From the NCBI RefSeq assembly GCF_001404515.1, contig NZ_CXWE01000002.1, positions 744,001-808,000 of the forward strand: a DNA stretch of 64,000 bases, written 5' to 3'. Of the stretch, positions 51,401-64,000 are shown piece after piece (position 1 is the first letter of the stretch; each line of letters begins with the position of its first letter). The notes beneath the pieces are model-generated. The model was given only the letters and a program-made list of their open reading frames with translations. It was not told where the DNA came from and did no database searches. A program made the position numbers and the translations under genes. The stretch is from Roseibium album. Lineage in GTDB: Bacteria > Pseudomonadota > Alphaproteobacteria > Rhizobiales > Stappiaceae.

Positions 51401-52459
51401 TCAGAGCGTCCCGGCGAGCGTGTTCAAAAACGCCTCGACGTCTTCTCTTTGCGTCGCGAAACTGGTCACCATGCGAAAGCAGACTTCGTCCTTTGCCGGC
51501 GCGTGTTCCGGCGACAGGTCCTTGGCCGGCCACTCGTAGATTTTCGCACCCGCGGACTGGAGCGTGTCGAACTGGTGGCGCCTGAGGATCGGAAACAACT
51601 CGTTTGCCTCGACCGCCCAGGCCGTCCGCCCGCCGGCAGCCCGGATACCGTGTGCCAGTCTGGTCGCAGCATCATTGGCGTGTCTTGCCGTGGCAAGCCA
51701 GTTGTCGTTTTCGAAATATCCGTCAAATTGCGCTGCAACAAACCGGCTCTTGGAAAAAAGGTGTCCACCGCGCTTGCGGAAATACTCGAAGTTCATGGCG
51801 GCATCGGCATCAAAGAAGACCGCCGCCTCGGCACACCAGCAGCCGTTCTTCGTGGCTCCGAAGGACAAGACATCCACACCCGATTTCCAGGTCATCTCCG
51901 CCGGAGTGCAGTCGAGCGTGACCAGCGCGTTCGCGAGCCTGGCGCCGTCCATGTGAAGTGGCACCGAGCGAGAATTCGCGATTTCCTTGATGGCTGCTAT
52001 CTCGTCGAGCGAATAGACAGTTCCACATTCGCTTGCCTGACTGATCGAAACCGATGCGACCTGGCCATGGTGCACCACCCCGTCCGGAAATGCGGACATC
52101 GCCTCGTTCAGGGTTTCCGGTGCAATCTTGCCCTCGTCGCCGGGGATGCCGACAAGTTTGTTGCCGCTGGTCATGAATTCCGGGCAGTTGCATTCGTCGA
52201 TATTGATATGGCTGTCCCGGTGACAGAAAATCGCTCCACCGGGCTTGCTATAGGCGGCCAGGGAAAGTGCATTGGCAGCCGTTCCCGTCGCCACGAAAAA
52301 CACGGCGACTTCACGCTCGAAAATGTCGTTGAATTTCTGGTTGATGCTGTCGGTCAGCTGGTCTGTGCCGTAGGCCGGTGCGTACCCGGAATTATGGCGG
52401 GTCAGCGCCGACATCACCGCCGGAGCCGCACCCGCCCAATTGTCGCTTGCGAAGTTCAT
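51401..52459 (-). CDS. ltaE: low-specificity L-threonine aldolase
   Basis: The 352-residue PLP enzyme cleaves threonine to glycine and acetaldehyde, and acts on related beta-hydroxy amino acids. Evidence: FASDNWAGAAPAVMSAL at the start, the Gly-rich VFFVATGTAANALSL near residue 53 and the PLP-lysine motif SFGATKNGCW near 203. Start ATG 52459 gives the usual length. It stands between hsp20 and the bufferin cluster. A 307-base gap before it on the 3' side holds no gene that I can see. Confidence 0.92.
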   Translation of the reverse strand: MNFASDNWAGAAPAVMSALTRHNSGYAPAYGTDQLTDSINQKFNDIFEREVAVFFVATGTAANALSLAAYSKPGGAIFCHRDSHINIDECNCPEFMTSGNKLVGIPGDEGKIAPETLNEAMSAFPDGVVHHGQVASVSISQASECGTVYSLDEIAAIKEIANSRSVPLHMDGARLANALVTLDCTPAEMTWKSGVDVLSFGATKNGCWCAEAAVFFDADAAMNFEYFRKRGGHLFSKSRFVAAQFDGYFENDNWLATARHANDAATRLAHGIRAAGGRTAWAVEANELFPILRRHQFDTLQSAGAKIYEWPAKDLSPEHAPAKDEVCFRMVTSFATQREDVEAFLNTLAGTL

Positions 52460-52505
52460 GTGCCGGTTTAAGCACCTCGTCCGGAAACCGGCAACCTGAA
52501 TTTGC

Positions 52506-53090
52506 TCAGTAGTACATTTCCCGCTTGCGGTACATGCGCCCGAACAACCAGTCGAGCGAGATCACACCCGGTCCCTTGAGAGTCGGCACCAGCAGCAGGA
52601 AGATCCAGAGCAGGCGGTCATCGGAAATGATCGCGTAGGGTTCACCGTCGAACAGAGCACCAATCGTCTTTGCGTCGGCGCCGTGTCCGGTAATATCCAC
52701 ATAGGACATGACAATGATGAAAACGATCATGCCCAGGCTTGCAAATCGTGTGAACAATCCGACCACCACCAGGACCGGCAAGATAAACTCACCCCAGGTT
52801 CCGGCGAGGACCATCAGACCGTAAGGGAAGAACGCGATCTGACTGGTGTCATAGCTTACCTGCTCCATCATCTGGGGCAGCATTTGCGCATATGCGCCGG
52901 CGGTCGGCGTGAAGATGTTCGTAATGCTGCCACCTATTTTGGTCATGGCCGAATTCAGGAAGAACTGCAGCAGAACCGCTGCAAATATGAACCTGGACGC
53001 CAGTCCCAGCAGCCAACCATTGGTAATACGTTCCAGCGTACCGAATACCGCTGTGTACAATCTTACGAAGAATCCGATGAGAGCACCCAT
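52506..53090 (-). CDS. DoxX family membrane protein of the bufferin cluster
   Basis: The 194-residue protein has four to five membrane segments and the DoxX pattern ASRFIFAAVLLQFFLNSAMT and YGLMVLAGTWGEFILPVLVV. DoxX-type proteins (also named HvfX/BufD) often close bufferin operons. ATG 53090 follows AAGGGGGAA. It lies 46 bases after the bufC-like gene and is likely the last gene of the transcript. Role in membrane redox or export is inferred from context. Confidence 0.88.
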   Translation of the reverse strand: MGALIGFFVRLYTAVFGTLERITNGWLLGLASRFIFAAVLLQFFLNSAMTKIGGSITNIFTPTAGAYAQMLPQMMEQVSYDTSQIAFFPYGLMVLAGTWGEFILPVLVVVGLFTRFASLGMIVFIIVMSYVDITGHGADAKTIGALFDGEPYAIISDDRLLWIFLLLVPTLKGPGVISLDWLFGRMYRKREMYY

Positions 53091-53136
53091 AAATTCCCCC
53101 TTCCCTTTCAAGCAAGGACCTCCGGCAGTTATCTGT

Positions 53137-53919
53137 TCAAGCCGTTACGAGGTCTGTGAAGACACCAATTGAAAGACAATCCGACAGACAGTCGGACAAT
53201 GAAAATTCCGCAACCTGTCCTTCAGCCAGTGCTGCAGCTTCGCCCAGTGTTGCCCCTGACAGGAGAGCGTTCAGGAAAACGTCTCCACCAGGCCGGAGCT
53301 GCAAGAGCTCCACATCAAATTCCGGTCGCGCGATCAGGACCGATTGAGACCTGTCCAGATCGACGCGAATTTCCTCGTCGGGTTCAAACCTGTTTGCGCG
53401 CGCCAAGTCCCAGACAGGCCAGCTGGACATTATGAGTGCAGCCGCCGGGTGTTTTTCGAATCTGATCGAACCTAGTACATTCGGGTCCACGCTTCCAAGT
53501 GCAGCAGGGTCCAACGGGGCAACATCTGCAGCGTGATAGGCCTGTACCCAGGCCCACTCGACCCGAGCGACGTCTGCCAGATACGGATAGCTGGCCAGCG
53601 GCGGAAAAGCTTCAATGAAGTCCGGAAAATCAGACCCGTACCAGATGAGCACTGGAGACTTCGGCGGATGCTGCACGACAAATGCCCGCGCCAGTGCCTT
53701 GAAATAGTCCTCGCCAAGCAAATTCTGGAGCGCGGGAAACGTTTGTTCCAGCGCATCACAGAGACTGACGATCACGTTGTTACGATAGACGTTGAAACGC
53801 TTCGGGGCCGTCAATCCGTCCGGCCCGATCAGGCCCGGCGGCGTGGCGGCTTCCGGGTTCCAGAGTGCCTCCCCGAAATCGCCGACACCCACTTTTGGGG
53901 GAAACTCGGGTAGATCCAT
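53137..53919 (-). CDS. bufC: BufC, partner protein of the DUF692 enzyme (DUF2063)
   Basis: The 260-residue protein has the DUF2063/HvfC-type N-terminal domain: FNVYRNNVIVSLCDALEQTF near residue 46, LGEDYFKALARAFVVQHPPK near 70 and ADVARVEWAWVQAYHAADVA near 120. In this family it acts as the precursor-recognition partner of the MNIO enzyme. It starts one base after the bufB stop codon, a coupled arrangement. The longer frame into the bufB gene is not used. Confidence 0.9.
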   Translation of the reverse strand: MDLPEFPPKVGVGDFGEALWNPEAATPPGLIGPDGLTAPKRFNVYRNNVIVSLCDALEQTFPALQNLLGEDYFKALARAFVVQHPPKSPVLIWYGSDFPDFIEAFPPLASYPYLADVARVEWAWVQAYHAADVAPLDPAALGSVDPNVLGSIRFEKHPAAALIMSSWPVWDLARANRFEPDEEIRVDLDRSQSVLIARPEFDVELLQLRPGGDVFLNALLSGATLGEAAALAEGQVAEFSLSDCLSDCLSIGVFTDLVTA

Positions 53920-53920
53920 C

Positions 53921-54811
53921 TCAGACCGCACGCTGCAAACCCGTTGCGGAGGCCCGATGAAGGATCCGCTCCGCTGCCTGTGCTTCGGCAAGCAGGACCG
54001 ACCAGACCGGAACTTCGTTATCCCACTCGATGAGTGTCGGCAAAGGGCCGGTTTGGCTGACAATCATTTCATAAAGTGGCCAAACGGCGTCATCGACTTC
54101 CCGGTCGTGTGCATCGATCAACAGGGGTCGGCCAGCGTCATCCACATCCGGCGCATGGCCTCCGAGGTGAATCTCACCGACATCACCAATCGGAAATTCC
54201 GAAAGATAGGTCTCGGCCGAACGTTCGTGGTTGGTACACGAAACATAGACATTATTGACATCGAGCAGCAGACCGCATCCCGTGCGGCGTGTGATTTCCT
54301 TGAGGAAATCGATCTCGCTCATCGTGCTTTGCTCGAAGGCAACGTAAGTCGACGGATTCTCCAGCAGCATCTTGCGCCCGACGACGTCCTGAACTTCTTC
54401 GATATGTTCGCAGACCCGGTCAAGGGTCGCCTTGTCATAGGGGACGGGTAGAAGATCGTTGTAGTAGGTCGTGTCGTGCGTCGACCAGGCCAGGTGCTCG
54501 GAGAACAGACCGGGTTCGTAGCGCTTGTTGAGCGCGGCAAGTCTCTGAAGGTGATCCTTGTCCAGCGGCTGTTCACCGCCGATCGAGAGCCCGACGCCAT
54601 GAAGCGAAAGCGGGTAAACGTCACGGATCGCCTCGAGTTGACGATGCGGTTTCCCCCCTGCGCCCATATAGTTTTCCGCATGAACTTCAAAAAAACCGAT
54701 ATCTGCAGAGGAAGTCAGGATTTCCTCGACATGTTCCGCTTTTAGCCCCGCACCCGCACGCGCCGGTACTGTTGCGTCTGTTCGGTCTGGACGAGAAGGT
54801 TGAACGGACAT
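53921..54811 (-). CDS. bufB: BufB, multinuclear iron oxidative enzyme (DUF692)
   Basis: The 296-residue protein is a DUF692/MNIO enzyme, a TIM-barrel with two or three iron ions that oxidises cysteines in a precursor peptide to heterocycles. Ligand candidates in order: H71 in LHGVGLS, H106 in SEHLAWS, E151 in LLENPS, D184/N187 in [10 protein letters not shown]215 and H219 in EIHLGGHA, D233/H235 in IDAHD, and E262 in IEWDNE. I chose ATG 54811 with GGAG before it. It lies between bufA1 and bufC, in the expected order. Confidence 0.93.
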   Translation of the reverse strand: MSVQPSRPDRTDATVPARAGAGLKAEHVEEILTSSADIGFFEVHAENYMGAGGKPHRQLEAIRDVYPLSLHGVGLSIGGEQPLDKDHLQRLAALNKRYEPGLFSEHLAWSTHDTTYYNDLLPVPYDKATLDRVCEHIEEVQDVVGRKMLLENPSTYVAFEQSTMSEIDFLKEITRRTGCGLLLDVNNVYVSCTNHERSAETYLSEFPIGDVGEIHLGGHAPDVDDAGRPLLIDAHDREVDDAVWPLYEMIVSQTGPLPTLIEWDNEVPVWSVLLAEAQAAERILHRASATGLQRAV

Positions 54812-54911
54812 GAATTGCTCCATGGGCAGGCAGTATCGATAGCCGGGCAGGCGTGCTAGACCCGCCTGCCCGAATAAACGGCTGTACTTACAGCAATAAA
54901 CAGATCCGGAC

Positions 54912-55211
54912 TTATGCTTCCGGCAGATCGCGATCAAGTTCGGTCAGAGAGCCGTGACGACCGTCAGGCAGATCCATGGAAACGCAGGTACCCTTCGGGA
55001 CAAGAGTCCAGGCATTTCCCTGGTAATCAACGGTGGATGTACCTGCACAAGTGGTTCCGGCACCCGCCTTACAGTCGTTTTGGCCTTTCAGGGACACTCC
55101 GTAGCACTTTTCTTTCGCCTGGGCGTGGGCCGGCGCGGTCGCGGACAGACCGGCAACCGCTGTTGCAACGGCACCAGCGACAATTGCTGCAGACATAGCC
55201 TTATGCTTCAT
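54912..55211 (-). CDS. bufA1: BufA1 family bufferin precursor (DUF2282)
   Basis: The 99-residue peptide has a signal peptide ([20 protein letters not shown], cleavage near AHA) and four cysteines in the mature part: C36 in EKCYG, C47 in QNDCK, C55 in TTCAG and C76 in GTCVSM. This is the DUF2282 pattern of bufferins, whose central cysteines become thiooxazole groups that bind copper. AGAGGAG precedes the start. The first gene of the operon, it is followed by bufB, bufC and doxX. No adjacent sigma factor or NrsF gene is visible, so control may be elsewhere. Confidence 0.92.
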   Translation of the reverse strand: MKHKAMSAAIVAGAVATAVAGLSATAPAHAQAKEKCYGVSLKGQNDCKAGAGTTCAGTSTVDYQGNAWTLVPKGTCVSMDLPDGRHGSLTELDRDLPEA

Positions 55212-55820
55212 TTCGAACTCCTCTGGTCGAACTAAATTCCAATCGAGGCCAACGCTCTTCTAAATACAGCGCGGGCGCAGCACGTAGATGAGCATATTGC
55301 TGATAAATAGGAAATCAAACGCCTGTGACCGATTTGCGAGCAGGTAATGCTCAGATTTTCACAGACGAAAGAATCTTACGAAAAATCTGCCGAATTTGAC
55401 CTTTCCAGACAATTGGCACTTTTGAGGCGAAACAATTATAATGCGGCCGCACAGAAACACACTTGCCCATGGCGGTGAAATCTGTCATGTTCCGCCCGCC
55501 TAGAATAGGACAGGTATACTGTCCCAATTGTTGCGGTTCCGGCGGAACATGCTGACGACCGCACAAGAAGCAGCGATCAGGCTGACTGGTCGACGGATCC
55601 GGAAGAGGATTCGTGACAGGACGAAACGACAGGTTTCGGCAGCGATACGTTCGCTGCGGCAATGCGACGGTTTGTTTTGGTAGACCGGCGCGGTAATACA
55701 ACGACAGAGCCGGGGCGCGAGTGCCAGGGTTCGCCGAGCCGCATTCTTGATGGAATGCGACCCGAACGAAACCGGACGCTTCAAGCCACGGCACCACTGG
55801 GGTTAACAGTGAGGGCGCAC
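55212..55820. promoter_or_regulatory. divergent region bufA1 / gltB with nested inverted repeats
   Basis: This 609-base gap serves the bufferin operon (left) and gltB (right). On the gltB side lies an 11-bp perfect inverted repeat, CATGTTCCGCC (55486-55496) and GGCGGAACATG (55541-55551). Within it sits a smaller inverted repeat, GGACAG (55508-55513) and CTGTCC (55519-55524), around a -10-like TATACT (55515-55520). A third, local hairpin GTTCC-GGC-GGAAC (55536-55548) competes with the outer pairing. Operator or attenuator use is plausible. No gene is credible here. Confidence 0.5.
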
Positions 55821-60554
<4,734 letters not shown>

Positions 60555-60639
60555 CCGCCAATAGAACAGCTTGGCTCTCGGTCGCTTGGTGCGGCCGATT
60601 GCAGCCACCTTGGAAAGACACAAATTTGAGGAGGTCGCC

Positions 60640-62070
60640 TTGGGCAAGGTAACCGGTTTTCTGGAAATCGATCGTCAGGAGCAGAAGTATCAGCCGGCTT
60701 CTGACCGTATCCGCCATTTCCGCGAATTCACAATTCCGCTAAACGATCGCGAAGTCGTCAATCAGGCTGCACGTTGCATGGACTGTGGCATCCCGTTTTG
60801 CCACGGCCCGGACGGTTGTCCGGTCAACAACCAGATTCCGGACTGGAACGATCTGGTTTACCAGGGCGACTGGGACATCGCGCTGCGCAATCTGCATTCG
60901 ACAAACAACTTTCCCGAATTCACCGGCCGCATCTGTCCCGCACCGTGCGAAGAAGCCTGCACGCTTAATCTGGAAGACATACCGGTCAACATCAAAACCG
61001 TTGAGCAGGCCCTGGCCGACAAGGGCTGGGAAGAAGGCTGGATCGTACCGGAGCCCTCCGCCCGGAAAACCGGCAAGGCGGTCGCGATAATCGGCTCCGG
61101 CCCGGCCGGAATGGCAGCGGCCCAGCAACTCGCGCGTGCCGGACACACGGTCCATGTCTACGAGCGCGAGCCAAAGGCCGGTGGCCTTCTGCGCTACGGC
61201 ATTCCTGACTTCAAGATGGAAAAACACTATATCGACCGCCGTGTCGAGCAGATGGAAGCCGAGGGCGTCACCTTCCACTACGGCGTCAATGTCGGCGTCG
61301 ATACGGCTCTGGAAGAACTGGCTGAACGCCACGATGCGGTCATCCTGTGCGCTGGCGCCGAGCGCCCGCGCGATCCCGGCGTCACGGGAATGGAGCTGGA
61401 AGGTTGCCATTGGGCCATGAAATACCTGGTTCAGCAAAACCGCCGCCTGGGCGGTGAGCCGGAAACAGATGAATTGCCGATCTGGGCCGGCGGCAAACAC
61501 GTCGTGGTTATTGGCGGCGGCGACACGGCGTCCGACTGCGTCGGCACCGCGTTTCGTCAGGGAGCACTGTCGGTCACTCAGCTCGATATACGCCCGATTC
61601 CACCGCTCAAGGAAGACAAGATGACCGTCTGGCCCTATTGGCCGACCAAGTTCCGCACGTCTTCCTCGCAGGCGGAAGGCGCCGAACGCGAATTTTCCGC
61701 AGCAACGCTTGCGCTCGTTGGAGAAGACGGCGTGGTGACGGGCGTCAAATGCGCCCGCGTCGACGAAAAGCGCCGCCCGATCGAGGGAACGGAATTCATC
61801 CTGCGCGCCGATCTCGTCCTTGCCGCCATCGGATTTTCCGGACCTCTGCTCGACACCTATATCGCGGAGGCTGGCGACCAACTTGAACTGGACGGCCGCA
61901 CGAACGTGAAGGCGAACACCGAGGACTACAAAACCACCATGAAAAAAGTCTACGCGGCGGGTGACGTCCGCAAGGGTCAGTCACTGGTGGTTTGGGCAAT
62001 TCGCGAAGGCCGTCAGGCGGCACGGGCCGTTGACGAATTCCTCACCGGATCTTCCGATCTGCCGCGATAA
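60640..62070 (+). CDS. gltD: glutamate synthase small subunit
   Basis: The 476-residue flavoprotein passes electrons from NADPH to GltB. Two Fe-S binding clusters are seen: [19 protein letters not shown] near residue 47 and [12 protein letters not shown] near 102. The FAD fold starts [18 protein letters not shown] near 154, and the NADPH fold is [11 protein letters not shown] near 290. I chose TTG 60640, because GAGGAGG stands 5 bases before it. Together with gltB it forms the nitrogen assimilation operon; a terminator follows. Confidence 0.96.
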   Translation: MGKVTGFLEIDRQEQKYQPASDRIRHFREFTIPLNDREVVNQAARCMDCGIPFCHGPDGCPVNNQIPDWNDLVYQGDWDIALRNLHSTNNFPEFTGRICPAPCEEACTLNLEDIPVNIKTVEQALADKGWEEGWIVPEPSARKTGKAVAIIGSGPAGMAAAQQLARAGHTVHVYEREPKAGGLLRYGIPDFKMEKHYIDRRVEQMEAEGVTFHYGVNVGVDTALEELAERHDAVILCAGAERPRDPGVTGMELEGCHWAMKYLVQQNRRLGGEPETDELPIWAGGKHVVVIGGGDTASDCVGTAFRQGALSVTQLDIRPIPPLKEDKMTVWPYWPTKFRTSSSQAEGAEREFSAATLALVGEDGVVTGVKCARVDEKRRPIEGTEFILRADLVLAAIGFSGPLLDTYIAEAGDQLELDGRTNVKANTEDYKTTMKKVYAAGDVRKGQSLVVWAIREGRQAARAVDEFLTGSSDLPR

Positions 62071-62090
62071 TCGAATTCACACTGCAACAG

Positions 62091-62127
62091 AACCCCTGCG
62101 CACATGCAACGTTCGCAGGGGTTTTTC
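62091..62127 (+). terminator. Rho-independent terminator of gltBD
   Basis: Stem AACCCCTGCG (62091-62100) and CGCAGGGGTT (62114-62123), 13-base loop, then a TTTCT run. It lies 20 bases after the gltD stop codon and before the convergent DUF459 gene. Confidence 0.88.
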
Positions 62128-62140
62128 TGTGCCGAACAAC

Positions 62141-63328
62141 TCAGGAGCCGCTCGCCGTTACCCCGTCCAGAACAGACGTACCCTCAACGGCCATCCGCGG
62201 ATCGTCGACGCGGCCGGGCATCGGTGGCAGGGCGTCTCCCTTTACGAAGAAGCGATAGGCGGTACTTTTCCGGTCTTTTTCCCCGTCGTCGTCTTCCCCT
62301 CCCAGCAGCAAGGCTTCAGGTGAGGTCGTCCGTCCGGTCAGGACGATAAAGTTGGGATCATCCTCGACCCCTTCAAATGCAAGTCCGCCATAACCGCCTA
62401 GCAGCCGCAAGAGCTCTCGATCCACGAAAAAGGCAACCTTCTGGAACCCGGGCCAGGTAAATCCGATCCGGTCTCCGGTCCGCAGCCGTGTATTCTTGCC
62501 GTCGACGTCAGGACCAAACGACGAGTAGCTGCCATCTTCGGCCAGAAAGATGTCCCAGATATCGACGTAACGGACACGCCTGTCCTCGGACGCTGACTGG
62601 AAGATTGAATTCAGCTGCGTGAATTCGGCATTGACGCTTTCTGTGTTGGTTGGCGGAAGTCCTGCCCAGACGATGGGTTTCTTTTCCTGCCGCACCACAC
62701 GTGCCAGCGCTTCGACCGTCTTGCGATAGGTGTCGAGCCATTCCTGCGTCATGAACTCGATCGGCGGATCGCCTGGAAACGCCTTGCCCAGGTCCTGGCG
62801 TCCGATCATGACAACAACCGCTTTCACGTCGGCACCCCGGATCTTGGCGAGAACTTTTGTCGGCCATTCAGGCGGAGTGTCACCTGCAAACCCGGCCTTG
62901 TCTTCCGTAACCTTTTCCACGCGGATCTGCGGCTTGTCGGCAAACATGAACTCCAACCCGTCCGCAACACCCCTGGCCATCCTGTCCCCGACAACCAGGA
63001 TCACACCCGCATTGGGGTCCTTCGGCGTGATCTCAATTTTCGGAGGGGTACCTGCAGCCCGCGACGGCGTACGGCGTTTTTGTTGCGTTTGGGGCGGCGG
63101 CTGACCGCGACGCCTTTCCTTGCTGCCAAAGAGTTTTTGCAGCGGTGAAAACGGATTGAAGCCGCGCAGGAGACCGCTTTGCGCAACGACTATTTCCTTG
63201 TCGGTCGCTTGCTGAGCCATTGCGTTTGGAAATGTCTCGGCGGCTGCGCAGAAGGAAATGATCAGGGCACACCGAACCATCAGCCTTGCCGCTGCCTTCA
63301 GTATTCCTGTTCCAGCCGCGACCGTCAC
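62141..63328 (-). CDS. SGNH/GDSL-like DUF459 exported protein
   Basis: The 395-residue protein has a signal peptide-like start (LMVRCALIISFCAAAETFPN), a Pro/Arg/Gln-rich linker (about residues 60-100) and then the SGNH hydrolase-like DUF459 core: GVILVVGDRMARGVADGLEF near 107, VVVMIGRQDLG near 171 and VWAGLPPTNTESVN near 220. The usual catalytic Ser of GDSL proteins appears as Asp-Arg in GDRMA, so activity is doubtful. GTG 63328 has AGGAG 6 bases before it. It lies ahead of a transglycosylase gene, which suggests cell-wall or lipid work. Confidence 0.82.
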   Translation of the reverse strand: MTVAAGTGILKAAARLMVRCALIISFCAAAETFPNAMAQQATDKEIVVAQSGLLRGFNPFSPLQKLFGSKERRRGQPPPQTQQKRRTPSRAAGTPPKIEITPKDPNAGVILVVGDRMARGVADGLEFMFADKPQIRVEKVTEDKAGFAGDTPPEWPTKVLAKIRGADVKAVVVMIGRQDLGKAFPGDPPIEFMTQEWLDTYRKTVEALARVVRQEKKPIVWAGLPPTNTESVNAEFTQLNSIFQSASEDRRVRYVDIWDIFLAEDGSYSSFGPDVDGKNTRLRTGDRIGFTWPGFQKVAFFVDRELLRLLGGYGGLAFEGVEDDPNFIVLTGRTTSPEALLLGGEDDDGEKDRKSTAYRFFVKGDALPPMPGRVDDPRMAVEGTSVLDGVTASGS

Positions 63329-63423
63329 CGCAAGCTCCTGTTCAGTTCAATTCAGGCAGAGCTTATACCAACCACCATGAATGGGAAGACATTGCGGGGC
63401 TCCCCGTGGTGCGTGTGCTGCCA

Positions 63424-64000
63424 TCAGCCTCTTTTTTTCAGGTGTGTCAGCAGAACCACGGAAGGATAACCGTCCGGAACAAGTCCACGTGAACTCTGAT
63501 AAGCCCGAATGCCGCGCCGGGTTGCCGGACCAATCCTTCCATCTGCCGCTCCTACAGAAAAACCGAGCCGGTTCAGATAGTTCTGCAATTCCACTCTTTC
63601 GGAGCGGCTAAGCGGGAGATAGTCCCTGGACCAGTCGCCGGCCAGTGGCCCGCCACCGATCAGGCGATCCGACAAATGCCCGACCGCGAGCGCATATGCG
63701 GTGGCATTGTTGTAGCGTTTGATCACGTAGAAGTTTCTGAGCATCAAAAACGCCGGCCCACTTGCACCGGCCGGCAATACCAGGATTGCCTTGTCAGCCG
63801 GCCTTGGAAACCCTTTGCCGTTTGACCGGCGAATGCCGTATTTCGACCACTCGCCGAGCGTCAGCGTCTTGTCGCCGTCAGCCAGGTTGTAATTGAAGCT
63901 TGCCGGAAGCTTGACTTCATAGCCCCAGGTCTTGCCGGTCTGCCATCCGTGTTTCTTCAGGTAGTTGGCTGTCGAGGCAAGCGCATCCGGGATTGATGTC
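63424..64000 (-). CDS. lytic murein transglycosylase, MltB type, 3' part only
   Basis: The last 190 or so residues are visible; the N-terminal part lies off the right edge. The catalytic-domain end reads SIPDALASTANYLKKHGWQT and YNNATAYALAVGHLSDRL. A C-terminal peptidoglycan-binding domain follows: ELQNYLNRLGFSVGAADGRI, GPATRRGIRAYQSSRG. MltB-type enzymes cleave the glycan backbone with anhydro-muropeptide formation in the periplasm. Confidence 0.9.
   Translation of the reverse strand, partial: TSIPDALASTANYLKKHGWQTGKTWGYEVKLPASFNYNLADGDKTLTLGEWSKYGIRRSNGKGFPRPADKAILVLPAGASGPAFLMLRNFYVIKRYNNATAYALAVGHLSDRLIGGGPLAGDWSRDYLPLSRSERVELQNYLNRLGFSVGAADGRIGPATRRGIRAYQSSRGLVPDGYPSVVLLTHLKKRG

Noticed and set aside
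55351..55797. Open frame of 148 codons on the minus strand between bufA1 and gltB
   Set aside because: It has odd composition, no ribosome site and no family resemblance, and it overlaps the inverted-repeat region of the gltB leader.

Overview
The window looks like chromosomal DNA of an alphaproteobacterium, most likely a Rhizobiales/Hyphomicrobiales marine-type lineage close to Stappia/Roseibium (this placement is inference). The signs are the set of small alphaproteobacterial families (DUF1013/TrcR, DUF1192, DUF1465/RcdA, UPF0335/GapR, DUF1244, DUF1036, aa3-oxidase subunit IV, CpdR), TRAP transporters, a high-GC coding style and many TTG/GTG starts. Nearly all of it is protein coding. I saw one tRNA (Val-GAC), no rRNA, no transposase, no prophage and no CRISPR array.

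Layout. 0-9.4 kb is a catabolic island: a minus-strand operon of crotonase, NDP-forming acyl-CoA synthetase and a second crotonase (the last cut by the window edge), a divergent RpiR regulator, a complete TRAP transporter (DctP-Q-M), a second RpiR regulator and a carbon-nitrogen hydrolase. 9.5-15.3 kb is housekeeping: trcR, a quinone oxidoreductase, DUF1192, rcdA, rpmE and an ABC exporter. 15.3-18.6 kb is the most accessory-looking stretch: an SDR lacking the YxxxK pair, a two-subunit LigB/LigA extradiol dioxygenase, a rearranged 51-bp scrap of the ABC exporter 3' end, and a GIY-YIG-like protein. 18.6-24.2 kb carries an SDR, prpE, a TauE exporter and a second acyl-CoA ligase. 24.2-31.5 kb holds two YdcH-like genes, purEK, a MATE pump, rpsU, a TPR lipoprotein, a flavodoxin-like oxidoreductase, an RluA synthase and cytochrome oxidase subunit IV.

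31.7-49.8 kb carries an ABC1 kinase, a heme-dependent N-demethylase-like protein, an M3 oligopeptidase, an NtrC-type regulator, a DUF882 murein peptidase, gapR, DUF1244, two N-formylglutamate amidohydrolases, pyruvate kinase, rpmJ, tRNA-Val, cpdR, hisN and lipases. 49.9-55.2 kb has a His/Gly-rich secreted protein, an hsp20 gene behind an apparent RpoH promoter and ROSE-type RNA thermometer, threonine aldolase, and a full bufferin cluster (bufA1-bufB-bufC-doxX). 55.8-62.1 kb is gltBD with an unusual inverted-repeat leader. The window ends in a DUF459 SGNH protein and a truncated lytic transglycosylase.

How it works together. The first island looks like uptake and CoA-dependent breakdown of an organic acid, with two RpiR proteins as regulators; the LigBA/SDR cassette and the acyl-CoA ligases suggest broader aromatic or fatty-acid use. 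CpdR, RcdA, GapR and TrcR represent the alphaproteobacterial cell-cycle machinery. The bufferin cluster would make an oxidatively modified, cysteine-based copper-binding peptide. The strongest leads for something new are the cassette flanked by the broken copy of the ABC gene, the GIY-YIG-like protein, and the gltB leader.
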